64,000 nt of DNA. Source: Hyaloperonospora brassicae (Eukaryota > Oomycota > Peronosporomycetes > Peronosporales > Peronosporaceae). The DNA lies in NCBI GenBank assembly GCA_947650285.1, contig CANTFL010000599.1, positions 1-64,000 on the forward strand, read 5' to 3'. Below the pieces are notes generated by a model. The model saw only the letters and a program-made list of their open reading frames with translations, ran no database searches and was not told where the DNA came from. The number at the start of each line of letters is the position of its first letter. The first letter of the stretch is position 1. Below are positions 23,804 to 35,423 of the stretch, one piece after another. The position numbers were made by a program, and so were the translations under genes.

Positions 23804-25162
23804 ATGCGCGAGATCCTGTCGATCCACCTCGGCCAGGGCGGCATTCAGGTCGGCAACGCCTGTTGGGAGCTCTACTGCCTCGAGCACGGGATCCAACCGG
23901 ACGGACAGCTCCCGCGCGACGCGAGCGCCGTGGGCGACGACTCGTTCTCGACGTTCTTTTCGGAAACCGGGGCGGGCAAACACGTGCCGCGCGCGGTGTT
24001 TGTGGACTTGGAGCCCACGGTCTGCGACGAGGTCCGCACCGGTACGTACCGCCAGTTGTACCACCCCGAGCAGATCATTTCCGGCAAAGAAGACGCAGCG
24101 AACAACTACGCGCGCGGCCACTACACGATCGGCAAAGAAGTCGTCGACCTCGTGCTCGACCGCGTGCGGAAACTCGCCGACGCCTGCACGGGGCTCCAGG
24201 GCTTTATGGTGTTTAACGCCGTCGGCGGCGGCACTGGCTCGGGCCTCGGCTCGCTGCTGCTCGAGCGGCTCTCGGTCGACTATGGCCGCAAGAGCAAACT
24301 CGGGTTCACCATTTACCCCTCGCCGCTCGTGTCGTCGGCGGTCGTCGAGCCGTACAATTCCGTGCTCTCGACGCACGCGCTGCTCGAGCACACGGACGTG
24401 GCCATTATGCTCGACAACGAAGCCATCTACGACATTTGCCGGCGCTCGCTCGACATTGAGCGCCCCACGTACGCGAACTTGAACCGCCTCATTGCCCAAG
24501 TGATTTCGTCGCTCACGACGTCGCTGCGCTTTGACGGCTCGCTGAACGTCGACATTACCGAGTTCCAGACCAACTTGGTGCCCTACCCGCGCATCCACTT
24601 TATGCTGAGCTCCTACGCGCCCGTGATCTCAGCCGAGAAGGCGTTCCACGAACAGCTGTCGGTGGCCGAGATCACCAACAGCGCGTTCGAACCCACGTCG
24701 ATGATGGCCAAGTGTGACCCGCGGCACGGCAAGTACATGGCCACGTGCCTCATGTACCGCGGCGACGTGGTCCCGAAAGACGTGAACGCGGCCGTGGCGA
24801 CCATCAAGACGAAGCGCACGATCCAGTTTGTCGACTGGTGCCCCACGGGGTTCAAGTGCGGCATCAACTACCAGCCGCCGTCGGTCGTGCCGGGCGGCGA
24901 TCTCGCGCGCGTGCAGCGCGCTGTGGCCATGATCTCGAACACGAGCGCTATTGCTGAAGTGTTTTCCCGCATTGACCACAAGTTTGACCTCATGTACGCC
25001 AAGCGCGCCTTCGTGCACTGGTTTGTGGGCGAAGGTATGGAAGAAGGGGAGTTTTCCGAAGCGCGTGAAGATTTGGCGGCGCTCGAGAAGGACTACGAGG
25101 AGGTGTCGGCCGAGACGGCCGATGGCGAAGGCGAAGACGAGGAATTTGGCGAAGAGTACTAA
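23804..25162 (+). CDS. Alpha-tubulin (K40-less)
   Basis: Intronless, 452 residues, the usual alpha-tubulin length minus about one. It is the microtubule subunit that holds the non-exchangeable GTP. Visible signatures are the start [20 protein letters not shown], the tubulin GTP-loop GGGTGSG at 142-148, the [14 protein letters not shown] segment carrying the catalytic Glu that hydrolyses beta-tubulin GTP, the [17 protein letters not shown] region, and an acidic tail ending Glu-Glu-Tyr, so detyrosination remains possible. Position 40, the conserved acetylated lysine of flagellar microtubules, is alanine ([13 protein letters not shown]) and the loop is one residue shorter. Gly12 replaces the usual Ala in GQAGIQ. 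An open frame runs upstream of the ATG through the TC array but is not tubulin-like, so this ATG is the start. The high GC third positions suggest strong expression. Confidence 0.97.
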   Translation: MREILSIHLGQGGIQVGNACWELYCLEHGIQPDGQLPRDASAVGDDSFSTFFSETGAGKHVPRAVFVDLEPTVCDEVRTGTYRQLYHPEQIISGKEDAANNYARGHYTIGKEVVDLVLDRVRKLADACTGLQGFMVFNAVGGGTGSGLGSLLLERLSVDYGRKSKLGFTIYPSPLVSSAVVEPYNSVLSTHALLEHTDVAIMLDNEAIYDICRRSLDIERPTYANLNRLIAQVISSLTTSLRFDGSLNVDITEFQTNLVPYPRIHFMLSSYAPVISAEKAFHEQLSVAEITNSAFEPTSMMAKCDPRHGKYMATCLMYRGDVVPKDVNAAVATIKTKRTIQFVDWCPTGFKCGINYQPPSVVPGGDLARVQRAVAMISNTSAIAEVFSRIDHKFDLMYAKRAFVHWFVGEGMEEGEFSEAREDLAALEKDYEEVSAETADGEGEDEEFGEEY

Positions 25163-25616
25163 GTGGCTCGAGAGCTGCCCTGGAGTGAATGGAGCAGCTG
25201 AGTAGTGCTCCCATGCAGACGTTTGGCTGCTGTCTGTGTGCAGATTAGCTTCTAAAATCGCACGTTTTTTCAGCTAAAGAGGTGGTGTTTGTAGGATACG
25301 GATGTCCTGGAGCCTCATGCCACGTCAGAAGTCATCAAGCGATCTGACGATGCACTGTATCACCTGTTGGCACTGTACGAGTAGTCGATCGATCGATCGA
25401 TTGCGATCAAGTAAGTACCGCCTTACCTCTTTGTCTTTTGGTGTGGCTATATGACCGCCTGACTACGATACGGTTGAACCGAAGACGATGCGAAGGTGTT
25501 CGTTGCGATGTGGGACGGTGCGTTGGTTTGCCACCTTTTCGCGTTGCACCATATCGGATGTCCATTGCGGGATTCGCTTTGCTTACGAGTGAGGGAGGCA
25601 CAAGTGGGTCGCGAAG
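25163..25616. other. Intergenic, alpha-tubulin 3' side and SNARE 5' side
   Basis: About 450 bp between two genes in the same direction. A run of four GATC units sits near 25385-25400. No gene is seen. Confidence 0.5.
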
Positions 25617-26822
25617 ATGGCCGTGCTGTTCGATATGTACTACGAGGACTATGAGCAGGCCGAACAGGCAGCTCGGAAGTCCATGGACGAGTACGCACGG
25701 GCTTCGGATTCCGGTACGCTGGACAAGCTCAATGGGTTTTCACCATTCGGTTGCGCTGAGGAATTGTGTTGCGATGTGTTGTGGCGCTTAGCCATGTGCA
25801 AGCGATTCGCTGCGATTGCCCGAAACAGCATTGACGAAGTCGAACGATACGTATGAGGAATGTGTGACTTGAGAGCTCTTGATGCCAAACGAGTTGACGG
25901 TGACCGTGTCGACAGTTTCGCGTGCTGGAAACGGAGGCAAAGAACGGGTCGTCAATCACGGAGAAAAGAAAAATGATGGAGCAGGTGCGTCAATGCCGAG
26001 CGAAATTGGACGCGTTGAAGCTGTCGTTCACGAAGGAGGGGGTCGTGAAAACTACCCGAGCGAGGAAGTCACCCGAGCGATTGACCGATGGAACTTCTAC
26101 CGTACGTTTTCGTGTGACTGACTGGTCAGTCACTTGTGTGCTGCGCCAACGAATGCGCTAACGTGTCTGATGGGTATACAAACGTTGTGTTTGTGATCGT
26201 CCAGAACGAGCAGCTGGCGGGTTGCACCGAGTGCATCGACAGGTTTGTCGTATCGAGAGGATGTGGTGAAGCTACGACACGCTAACACTGCATGTTGCTA
26301 GAACTGGGCGTCATTTGGATGCAGCACAACGTACGCTCGTCCACACGGAAGCGATCGGTACGAGACGTTGTGTAATGATACGGCTGTCTTTCTTGTCGGT
26401 TGAGCTCATTTCGTATGTGGCAAACTGACACGCGTTGCAGCGGCGAACGTTGCCAACAATTTGCTTGAGCAGCACAATCAATTGGAACGCACCGAAGCGA
26501 ATGTGCGTTCCCCATTGGCGACAAGCGCGCAGATGTGATGAAAGTCCATCTCATACCCATAGCTTTGTTCCTTTTGCACACGGCACACACGCAGGTCACT
26601 CAAGCGCAAGATGATACCAAGGAGGCAAAGCGTCACCTTGGGTCGATGGCGTTCAAAGCGTGCACGAGTCGAGTGTTGCTGCTTGTGGTGATGTTGGCCC
26701 TCGTGGTCGCTATCGTCCTGGTCTCGTACTACAAATGGTACCCACGCGATCAGAAGGACTACCTAGGCATATTACCCAACTCGACCACCTCGGGCTCCGG
26801 TAGCGGTGTACCTGCGAAGTGA
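25617..26822 (+). CDS. VTI1-type Qb-SNARE
   Basis: Vesicle fusion SNARE of the endosomal/Golgi (VTI1) type. Six exons (25617-25850, 25916-26101, 26205-26242, 26302-26330, 26441-26502, 26595-26822) join in frame to 258 residues. The N-terminal half is helical (YYEDYEQAEQAARKSMDEY; RNSIDEVERY; KRKMMEQVRQCRAKLDALKL), like the VTI1 three-helix domain. The SNARE motif follows; the glutamine of LLEQHNQLERTE aligns with the zero layer of VTI1, which makes it a Q-SNARE. One C-terminal transmembrane helix (VLLLVVMLALVVAIVLV) ends with a lumenal tail of about 30 residues, longer than usual for VTI1. An NPSN-type plant SNARE is the alternative. The exon phases fit throughout, so the model is fairly firm. 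Confidence 0.8.
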
Positions 26823-28694
26823 AACGATGATGAAGGAGAGCATGCAAGCGATATCGTCAGGTGATCAGAAGAGCAGTGAAACCAAGTGCGTTCACTATTT
26901 CCACCCACAGCAAACATGCAGACATGATGAGCGAAGGCAGCTTGCTCGACTGCAACTAGCATGGGGCTCTGGTTATCTGCAATCATCAAAGTTTGTTCGA
27001 AGAACTTCTGTCGCTTGCACCTCCACATCTGTTGCGTTGACCTCTACGCTCGTCATCCGGATCATCGCTCCTTTTTGGCTCAGGTGATGTGCATACCAAT
27101 GAGGTATCACAACCCGTGCAATCGAAGTCACGACGGATCACTAGTCGTGCGCTTTTTCGCCAAAGCGCATTGACAAAGACTTCGGGCGGAAGTGGCGGTA
27201 GTGTCCACCACGATAGAACCAGCAGAGCTGTCGTAGGGAGCAGAGAATCACAGCGCCGTGTGGTCAGCTTCGTCTTGACCCTTGCGCGTCATCAGTGTGT
27301 GTGCTTACTTGTGAGATGCTCAGCATTGAGAGGTTCACTGGCAGTCAACGCATCAATTGACTCCTGACGGATGATGACAATACGAATGGGTCGAGTGTGT
27401 TGTAGCTCCTGGTGTACGGTCATGAAGACCGTTTGGTGGTGGTGAGCTCACATCACGGCACCAGTGCGCTTGTTGTCCGTGACCATTCCTGGAATACGTC
27501 GAGCGGGGAGTAGACACCACGCCGGACGTGATCCCTTGTCGATCCGCTGCAACAGGTGCCACATTCCAGTCGGTCCGCCGTTTTGGATCTCGCACTCCCC
27601 CAACTTGCCACCTCTTCCATCGCCGCGTCTTCGATCAGCGTAGAACCGGATCCCTCGTATCCTCTTTGATGTAATTGAGAAGCTCCAAACCGACATGGGC
27701 TCTGGACACAGAGCCAGCCAGTCGATCTTGCCTCCTGCTTCAGCTCTCTATCCAATGCCTCGATCGCCTTCGATCCGTCTTCGTGCTTCTCCCTGCGTCT
27801 GGCGGCAAAACATCTTGTTGGTAGTCTGAAGATCAGCAACATTCGGGTCGGGTTCTTGTCCTGTTCCGGGCATACTTGGCTTAGTGTGGAGTAGTGAGCG
27901 ATGTCCTGTTGTTTTGCTACAGTCGACTCTTGAGCCACTTCAATTGAGATGCCTTGTGCAATTACCGCAGTGAAGTCCGATGAGTCTGAGCTCCGCTAGG
28001 CAGGTTGTTGACATCTCCGTCTATTCATTCCATAGCTTATAGTGACGTAGCCGATCTCTACGGACGTACCGACTACTCCTCACATGATTTTCGTCAACCG
28101 ACAAAGCAGAACGGGACTTCCGAGTTGACATCCACTTGTACACATGTGCCATCCAACAAGTCTTCCTTCCAGACAGCTTTCCGTTCAGCTGACTGAAAAC
28201 GTCGCCTTTGACGGTAATTGCTGTGTCTCACTTGTCAACAGCGCTCGCAATCTCGATTTCTCGTCCTGAAAAGAACAGGCTGAACCCAGCAGACATCTCC
28301 GTTTGCAGCACATCACGTCACGTTGCAAGCAGAATCGCACGCACTTACGTTATCGGCTCGCCAGGCGATACGTGTTGTCATGTTGCAGGTCTCCCAGCTC
28401 TGCCGCTTCTTGCCTCATATCGCTTGCTCTTGACGATTGGCGTTCAGAGGTACCTGCAGGTGACAAAACACTCAGTCGATTAGATCACAACCATGATACG
28501 CGTTCATGAGATACCACACTATCACATGGCACATCGAGATATCAAACGCAGACACTGCAATGAAAGTGCCACAGTTTGCGGTGAACAACAAACACACGTT
28601 TCGAATGTGCGCTCACGCTGTTCGCAAACGTTATATTAACCGCAATGAATCACATTGCTTGCTCGTTGCAGGCTGAGATACCCTCCCGTTCTAG
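26823..28694. other. Intergenic, possible decayed coding traces on the minus strand
   Basis: The longest minus-strand open frame here (27453-27938, starting at a non-ATG codon) contains a helical stretch reading KAIEALDRELKQEA, and overlapping frames contain DWLALCPEPM and PIRIVIIRQESIDALTA. I could not assemble these into a gene and recognise no domain. They may be remnants of a gene or exons of one not understood. No repeats or RNA genes were seen. Confidence 0.35.
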
Positions 28695-31600
28695 TCACCG
28701 CAACTGCAACGGGTCCGTGATCAGCTGGGTGTTCAATACTTGTAATTCGCGGCCGATTTTCGAGATAGTGGCCAGATGATGAGGCAGTGGCGATTGCCTT
28801 TCCATTGTAATTGGGTGCATCGTCAAGTACGACTGTGCGTGAAAGTCTCGCAAAACAGCAGTCATCGTGCTCGCAGGCACCAATCCTGTCCTTTTGCCGT
28901 CTTTGGAATCAGCACTCTCTTCCAGCAATGCAAGCACGAGCGTCACTTTCAGCACCCTCGCTTCTCGTTTTCGGGCAAGTGTGTGCTGACCATGAAGCAA
29001 AGAAGTGGACTTCCAAGCATCGTTGCCCGTATAAATTACAGCACGGCTACTGTGGCAAAAGCCAGTACTCTCTGGAGGAGGCATGACGACGAATCCCACA
29101 TTGTCAGAAACGTACAAAGCTGTAGACGATGGATCCTCACGCAATTGCACCTCCTCCTGCGATGCTGCAGCAAGCTGCAGAAGCAGAACACACGAAAGAA
29201 GAGGCTTGAATATCGGAGGTATCACCTCCTCTAGACGGTCGGACCGTAAAGCCTCCCATGCCGCTTCCTCTTGCTCATCGAAGCGTGATGCCCCAGCCAC
29301 GCTCGTCAGGCGCGTGACTACAAGTATGCTTTTCTCACCGAAGAGTGCAAGAAAATGCAGCATCTTCAGCATCATCTCAATCAAAGCGCTTTCGAGGCCG
29401 CTTCCATTCTCAGCATTTCCTACAGGAATCGTATGTGTCTCAAGAACAGAGCCGACGGCGTCTGTGAAGCTGCACGCGACCCATTTGCGGTCCTCAGAGA
29501 GTAAGTATCCACCATAAATATACGGCGGACTCGATTGACACTCCTGGTTTTCCTCGGCCATGCCTGCTCGCCAATCAGCCAGGTGATACAAGCGCTCACA
29601 AAGGAACCGAGATCGACCGACGCCTCGAGCAACACCGTCGACTGGCTTCAAGTTCAAGTTTTCATACACCCGGTCGTATAGACCAAAACAGTTCGGCATC
29701 AGCACGTATGGACTCGGATTCATTTCTACTTCATACAAGTCATCCAGGTACACCATCTCTATCGTCACACTGTCTTTCCAGTTGCTTACATCGGCAAAGC
29801 TTTCAGTGCCAAATAAGCCGTGTGAAAATGCTCCTAACGTCCACATTTTGTGCTTTACGTCAGATCGGCGAAACGGGACCACCAGGTACACCACACTGGC
29901 CACAGCCGATCGTGAAAAAGCCTGCGCTTTTTTCGTCGCACCTGACGATAACATGGGATTCAACAGCTGTCCGGCTGCACGAAAGTTAGCGAAAGGATCC
30001 AATGTACTATCGGCGCAGTCGACGAGCAGCAGTCCATTGGTAGCATCAACGCGCGTATAATGATTCCCTTCCACTTGGCTCATATCGACGGGAACCAAGT
30101 CGCCCATATGACACTGCGCATACATGCTGCGGAAGCAGGTGAAATAAGATAGTGCGAGAGATGCGAGCCACTGTGATGGAGACTGCGGGCAAACAATCAC
30201 GTAATCTACAGACTTGGCCGCCGCTACGGGATGCAAATCCCGCAATAAATATTCCGAAATAATAGCGGGTTTGACATGGTAGCTCGACTCCAGCTTGGAG
30301 ACACATAATTTCGGTTCTTCCTCCAACTGGACGCACTCGATACAGTTGGGCCCAGCAGCCGACTTCGTCTCGGCCTCGACGTAGTCCTTAAAATTCATCC
30401 AGCGTCGGTCACGCCTCGTTTTTCGCGTTTCCAAGCCATTTCTTTCTTCCTTTTTCAACAGCAGCATTAGACTTTGTAAATAAGGCTGCACGCGGCTCAC
30501 CATATCGCTCTTTTCGAACGCATTAGCCGTAGCCGTCTCAAGATTCAAGTGCGTAGACCACGCCTTGATTCCATGTGGCTCTTGCCTCCAAGCAACCATC
30601 GCGTCCGAAGCTGCCATTTGGATGCCTAGTGATATCTCGCCATCTCGTACTTTCGTCTGCGCATGACTGCTTCTCATTTTTACTGCATCTTTGTGCACGT
30701 GCTCTTCGAATGCAACTTCGTCAAAGTCAAGAAGAAGTCGCCGTTGCTGTTCCATCTTTTGTTGGCGACCACTTCTCGGGTACTGCAGCTTTGTGTACGT
30801 AGACCGACAGGGGTCAAAGCGATCGGAGCACAATCCCAGACGCAACTGGTGAGTCGTTGCATGGTTGATTGATAGGCGACCCAGCGTCGCTTGGAGTGGG
30901 GATGGAATGAACGCCTTCGCATTTGCCAAAAACTTGACTTTTGTCGACATGCTTGACGTCAACTTTTGCTCAACGTTCATCTGACCGCCTTGATCAATGT
31001 AGTCTTGTAGTGCCTGAAGCATGGGATGCGTCTTGACAGGCCGACCGTCCAGCGCCTCCTGTTGTTCGCTATGAGACAGGGATTCCACAAGTGATACAGC
31101 CACACTTAGAGGCTTGACATCACTTTTTGGCCTAGCAAACGTCGGTCCAACTTTGGATAGAGACATTCTAGCCATAGAGAAAAGTTGCGCAGGATCCAGT
31201 GCAGGCCCCTTTACACCATTAGTATTATACACCAAAGCCTTTGATATCGAACTGGGACCGGCACCATTAGTTACAATTGGTCCAAACGTCACTGAGAACC
31301 CCGCCCCGTCCTTCATTCCTTCCGCATTATGCCCTCTACGTCGCCGCTTAAAATGCCTGACATCAGCATCTACTTGCGCATGTCGCTCATCGTCGTGGGG
31401 TAGCGTCATTTGAATAATCGGACCACTTGCATCGGGTGTATTGATGTGAGTATCTGGAGACACGGGTGCATACAACTCGTCGTTTTCCGCAGAATCAGCA
31501 CTACCATGCTTCTTGTTTGCTTTTGCTACTTCCCCATTTACAGATCGGTGAGGCAACTCGTCCGTTTCCACATCCGCCTCCTGATTGTTTTCATCTTCGT

Positions 31601-32685
31601 CCTCATCCGCATCGTCTTCATTTTCATCTTTACCTTCCTCGTCATCTCCACCGCCGCCGCCCTCCTCCAATCTACGCTTATGTCTCCGTTTCGATACTTG
31701 GCGAAACCAAGGTGTCACGTCAGTGTACTTTGTCCCAGCAATAACCCGCGGTACCAAGCTGTCCTTCTGATGCCAAACGTCCACGACCGAGTGGTCCTTC
31801 TGCGATGGCAAACCTACAAGTCGTTCCCACGAACACCTCGAGTCGCCTACTTCCTCGCCAATCGCACCATCCGGTACCACCGCACCTTCCCTCCTCACTA
31901 CATCCAGCGTAACAGCCAACAAATTGCTTGGATGAAACAGTCGGAAGTGCAACTGGAACGCCGGCGTCGGACACGCTTCCTCCAGGTAAACCTCCACGTC
32001 ATTCAGTCGCGTTAGCGACGGACAGCGAAAGATAAACTTGGCCTCATTCGGCTCGTATAGGCCCTCTTTACTAAGCACAAACTCCTCTTGAGCCAGTAGC
32101 TTCCTGCCAAGCACCGATGCTAGTGCTGCAAAAAACAGCTTCTGGATTGCAGGATCAAGCGGCTTGGACGTCTCTGTCCAGCACCCAGTCTGTGACTCCC
32201 AGACGCCCTTAGGCAGTTCAGCTGGGGCGCCGCTTCGCATGCCATTGGACGTAAACACCCAGAGCTCTGTCGAGCTGCTACAGGACAAAGAAGAAAAAGA
32301 CGACGACGACGACGACGACGACGTGCTATCTGTTGGCGTGTCCAGGAGGACACAGACAGCGTTTCGCAGCTGCAGACGCTGGTAAAAGAGGTTCAGGGCC
32401 GTGTCGTTGTCCGTCTGGTCTGCACCAGCGCTGTCTAACGTGCTCTTCAAGACCGTCTGCCTGCTCACGTTCGTGTCGTCGACTACTGGTGCACTGACAT
32501 ACACGTGCCACTCGAGCGACACCACGTCGCACTGATATAAGGTATGAGGTGCATGGAAGAGGCGTTAGTGGGTGGCGCAGGTGCCGACCAATTTAAAGAG
32601 ACCCACATACACACACAAACACACACACACGTACGAGCACAAAGGTGTTGGTCAGGAGCGTCGGGGCGGACGCCGGTCGCTCCAT
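28695..32685 (-). CDS. MED13: Mediator complex subunit 13 (kinase module)
   Basis: Scaffold of the CDK8-cyclin C-MED12-MED13 module, which reversibly blocks Mediator from RNA polymerase II; nuclear. The large frame has no ATG at its start (it opens with GTG at 32525), so a short first exon is inferred: 32685-32635 (17 residues ending TNTFVL), donor GTACGTGT, acceptor at 32532, then 32531-28695. Total 1295 residues. TNTF followed by DVVSLEWHVY resembles the MED13 N-terminal segment. The C-terminus matches best: WVACSFTDAVGSVLETHTIP is like the MED13 segment on DNA-independent signalling, and AQSYLTMHPITMERQSPLP is like its last conserved block. The middle is poly-Ser, poly-Gly and Asp/Glu-rich, probably disordered. 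It is shorter than animal MED13 (about 2000) and closer to plant or protist size. Confidence 0.8.
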
Positions 32686-33337
32686 GGCCAGCGACGAGGC
32701 GTTGAGGCCGACGGACGACACTCGCAGAGACACAGACGCGCACCGTCTCACTGAGCAGAGGCCGCGACGGCGCCGGAAGCTGTGAGTATCGGAAGGCAAA
32801 GAGGCCACGCACGGGTCGCGTCTGCACCGGTGTTTGGGTGGGCACGCACCCGACAAATGCGTTTTGGATCAGTTTCGAGAGGTATGCGATATGAGAGGCC
32901 TCTCGCCCGTGTGGTGTGGTGTTTCAGTGGCGAAAAGACCACACAGCGCGAACGATATGTGCTTAACATGGCTACACATCGCACGGTGCGTCCAGAACTG
33001 CATTTGAATCGAATCGCAGTTTATGTAAGCGCCGGTGCTTTGGTTGGCTGCCAACAGCTCCTCGCGTGGACATGACGGATGGATGGATCGATCAATGCAT
33101 CATCACGTGGGCAACACGTCACTTTGTGTGTAGCTAGGCAGCATGTTGTACAATACTTGACTGCAGGTTAGTGTGCTAGAATGAACATTTGCTGACTGCC
33201 TCTGTGTACGCAAAGCAACTCGCTGTTGGCAGCGAGTCAATGGCAACGTGTGTGGCAATGAGGAAACGGTCACTGATGTCGAGGAGCGTTGTCAAAACGA
33301 CTGCAATAGGAACGGATCATGGTAGTTGTGGAGAAGA
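32686..33337. other. Intergenic, MED13 promoter side
   Basis: Upstream region of the minus-strand MED13 gene. GT/CA-rich DNA at 32606-32632 lies within the short MED13 intron next to it. No gene is supported on either strand. Confidence 0.45.
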
Positions 33338-33733
33338 TCATGACAGGAGCGGTCCAGATATCATAAAATCTTCGAGGCTTATGGGCATCAGCTGCCTAAT
33401 TTGACGATCTGAGCTACAAATACCGATCTCGAGTGCATTATTGCAGCGATGTCTAGATACTGGTGTTTTACTATCAACTAAACGTACAGTAGGATGTGCA
33501 GCATTGCCACCCACCGATTCTTTTCCTCCAACAAAGGGGCTCAAAGCTCGACAGAGAGGAGTTTGCTGGATGTCAAACGTGGAGTACTCGAGAGTGCACA
33601 CTGATAAACTAGGAACCTTTTCGTCACGAGCTGTTGCATTCCACATGTGGTAACTGATCATTGTGTTGGTTACCAAAGGCAGTATTTGCGTATGAGCACT
33701 GAGACGAAAAAGAGAGCAAAGAGAAGAGCTCAA
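33338..33733 (-). CDS. Possible small gene or fragment, unrecognised
   Basis: A minus-strand frame of 131 codons with natural-looking composition (STFDIQQTPLCRALSPFVGG; DRQIRQLMPISLEDF) just downstream of the Xaa-Pro dipeptidase stop. It opens with TTG, but an internal ATG lies about 25 codons in. No domain or family is recognised. It may be a last exon, a short gene or a remnant. Confidence 0.25.
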   Translation of the reverse strand: MSSSLCSLFRLSAHTQILPLVTNTMISYHMWNATARDEKVPSLSVCTLEYSTFDIQQTPLCRALSPFVGGKESVGGNAAHPTVRLVDSKTPVSRHRCNNALEIGICSSDRQIRQLMPISLEDFMISGPLLS

Positions 33734-33788
33734 AATGTACGAACGACCTTATGCTGACGGCATTATGACATGTAGCAACGAAACCGAC

Positions 33789-35423
33789 TTAAGCCTTCTG
33801 CATCGTCGCCTCAATCTCTTCGACTTTCCTCGGCACTTCGCTCATGCACTCAATGCCTGTTGCAGTCACGACAATATTCGACTCGATTCGCACACCACCA
33901 GTGCCGCGGAAGCGAGACAGCATTTCCTGGTTGATAAACTTGGCAGTGACGGGGTTCGCTAGAACCGCTTGAATCTGAGCCTCGATAAAGTAGCAGCCAG
34001 GCTCGACTGTGAGCACCATGTTCTTCGCCAGATTACGCACGCAACGCAGCTTGGCCAAGATTTTCTTCGTTGAACGGACGTAGCCAATGGGAATGCCACC
34101 CACATCGTGGGTGTCCAGACCCATCAAGTGGCCGAGACCGTGCGGGTAGAAGTAAGCCGAGATCTCGTGGTCCATCAACTCGTCGACTGTCCCGTTCTGG
34201 AACAGGCCGTGCTCGAGCAGATGTTGCGTGAGCACGCGGTGCGATAGCAAGTGCATGTCGACATAGCTGACGCCCGGCTTGATGGCAGCCAGCACGGCAT
34301 CGTGTGCTTTCAGCACACCTTCATAGACCATGCGCTGGTCCGCGGAAAAGGCGCCATTGACCGGCCACGTGCACGTAATGTCCGAAGTATATCCATGCAG
34401 CTCGCCACCCATATCGTTGAGAAACATGTCGCCGTCCTCCAGCAGCTTGTCGTTCGGTGCACCAGCGTGTCCATAGTGCAAGGCCGAGGCATTGTGGCCG
34501 CTACCACAGATACACGTGTAAGCGTGGAAGCGTGCACCGCCATTGCTGTACACGTAGTGGAGGAAGTCGCCCTCGGCGTGGAACTCCATCTTGCCGGGGC
34601 GAATGCGCTTCATGACATGGATGTGCGCACGGGACGACAGCTTGTTGACAAAGCGCAAGAGCTCTAGCTCCTTCTCCGTCTTGATCACGCGACACTCGAC
34701 GAGCACCGGGTGCAAGGCCTCCTTGTCCACGTCAAACGCGTCGATCCCGTCAAACGTCGACGTCGTTGTTGTCTCGAGGCCACTGTCCGTGTTCCTGCCA
34801 TGCAGCACGTAGAGCTTCTTGGCCTGCAGCTCGGTCGTCAGCACGGCTTCCAGCTCGTCCATGTAGTACACTTGGTCCACTTTGTAGTGGGCTTTAAAGT
34901 ACGCCAGTGGCTTGCGATCGCCGCACCAGAGCTCCCAGTCGTCGCTCAAGCGCGGGACAAAGAGCACCGCCTGCCGACTGGTCAAGTCCACGAGTCCAGC
35001 GCATCCAGGCTCCCGCACGCCAAACACGTACTGGAAAAAGCTCTCTTGGTGAAAGTTATACTGAATGTCCGTATCGTAGCGATCGACGTCGACGCCGCCG
35101 TGCATCAGCAGCACCGACGCGCGCGTCTGTGCAGTGGGCCACGTCTCGAGAAAAGCGTCGACGAGCGACTGGCGGATCTGCACGTGCATGACAAAGTCAA
35201 TGGGGTACAGTTCGTACGCTTGGGACGGGTCCGTCGCGTCGGGCCGCAAGAGTCCGTGCGGGCGATGGGGCGCACTCGGCCGCCGCGGGACAGCGCGTGG
35301 GTCGGCCGGTGCGCTGTACAGCGACGCACGCTGCTTCTGCAGGAGCGCGAGGGCGGCCATAGCGGCAGTGGCTGTTGCAGCAGAGACGAAGCCGCTGACG
35401 GCGGACGAAGACGAGGAGCTCAT
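33789..35423 (-). CDS. Xaa-Pro dipeptidase (prolidase, M24B metallopeptidase)
   Basis: Cleaves dipeptides with C-terminal proline and so recycles proline. Intronless, 544 residues. The ATG at 35423 is used because the frame upstream begins only at TTG. An N-terminal creatinase-like region (about 75-260: QYNFHQESFFQYVFGV, DDWELWCGDRKPLA) is followed by the pita-bread M24 domain with all five metal ligands: Asp337 (LNDMGGE), Asp348 (SDITCTWPVNG), His432 (PHGLGHLMG), Glu474 (TVEPGCYF) and Glu514 (GVRIESN). The match to eukaryotic PEPD runs to the end. Odd is the first 75 residues: poly-Ser, then a hydrophobic Ala-rich stretch (SAATATAAMAALALL) and a Pro/Arg-rich linker, absent from cytosolic prolidase. 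It could be a signal anchor or an organelle-targeting leader. Confidence 0.93.
   Translation of the reverse strand: MSSSSSSAVSGFVSAATATAAMAALALLQKQRASLYSAPADPRAVPRRPSAPHRPHGLLRPDATDPSQAYELYPIDFVMHVQIRQSLVDAFLETWPTAQTRASVLLMHGGVDVDRYDTDIQYNFHQESFFQYVFGVREPGCAGLVDLTSRQAVLFVPRLSDDWELWCGDRKPLAYFKAHYKVDQVYYMDELEAVLTTELQAKKLYVLHGRNTDSGLETTTTSTFDGIDAFDVDKEALHPVLVECRVIKTEKELELLRFVNKLSSRAHIHVMKRIRPGKMEFHAEGDFLHYVYSNGGARFHAYTCICGSGHNASALHYGHAGAPNDKLLEDGDMFLNDMGGELHGYTSDITCTWPVNGAFSADQRMVYEGVLKAHDAVLAAIKPGVSYVDMHLLSHRVLTQHLLEHGLFQNGTVDELMDHEISAYFYPHGLGHLMGLDTHDVGGIPIGYVRSTKKILAKLRCVRNLAKNMVLTVEPGCYFIEAQIQAVLANPVTAKFINQEMLSRFRGTGGVRIESNIVVTATGIECMSEVPRKVEEIEATMQKA

Noticed and set aside
23432..24598. 388-codon minus-strand frame
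   Set aside because: Antisense shadow of the alpha-tubulin gene; its Arg/Glu repeat comes from the TC array.
33338..33733. Idea that this frame is a secreted effector
   Set aside because: No signal peptide after the first ATG and no RXLR-EER pattern.
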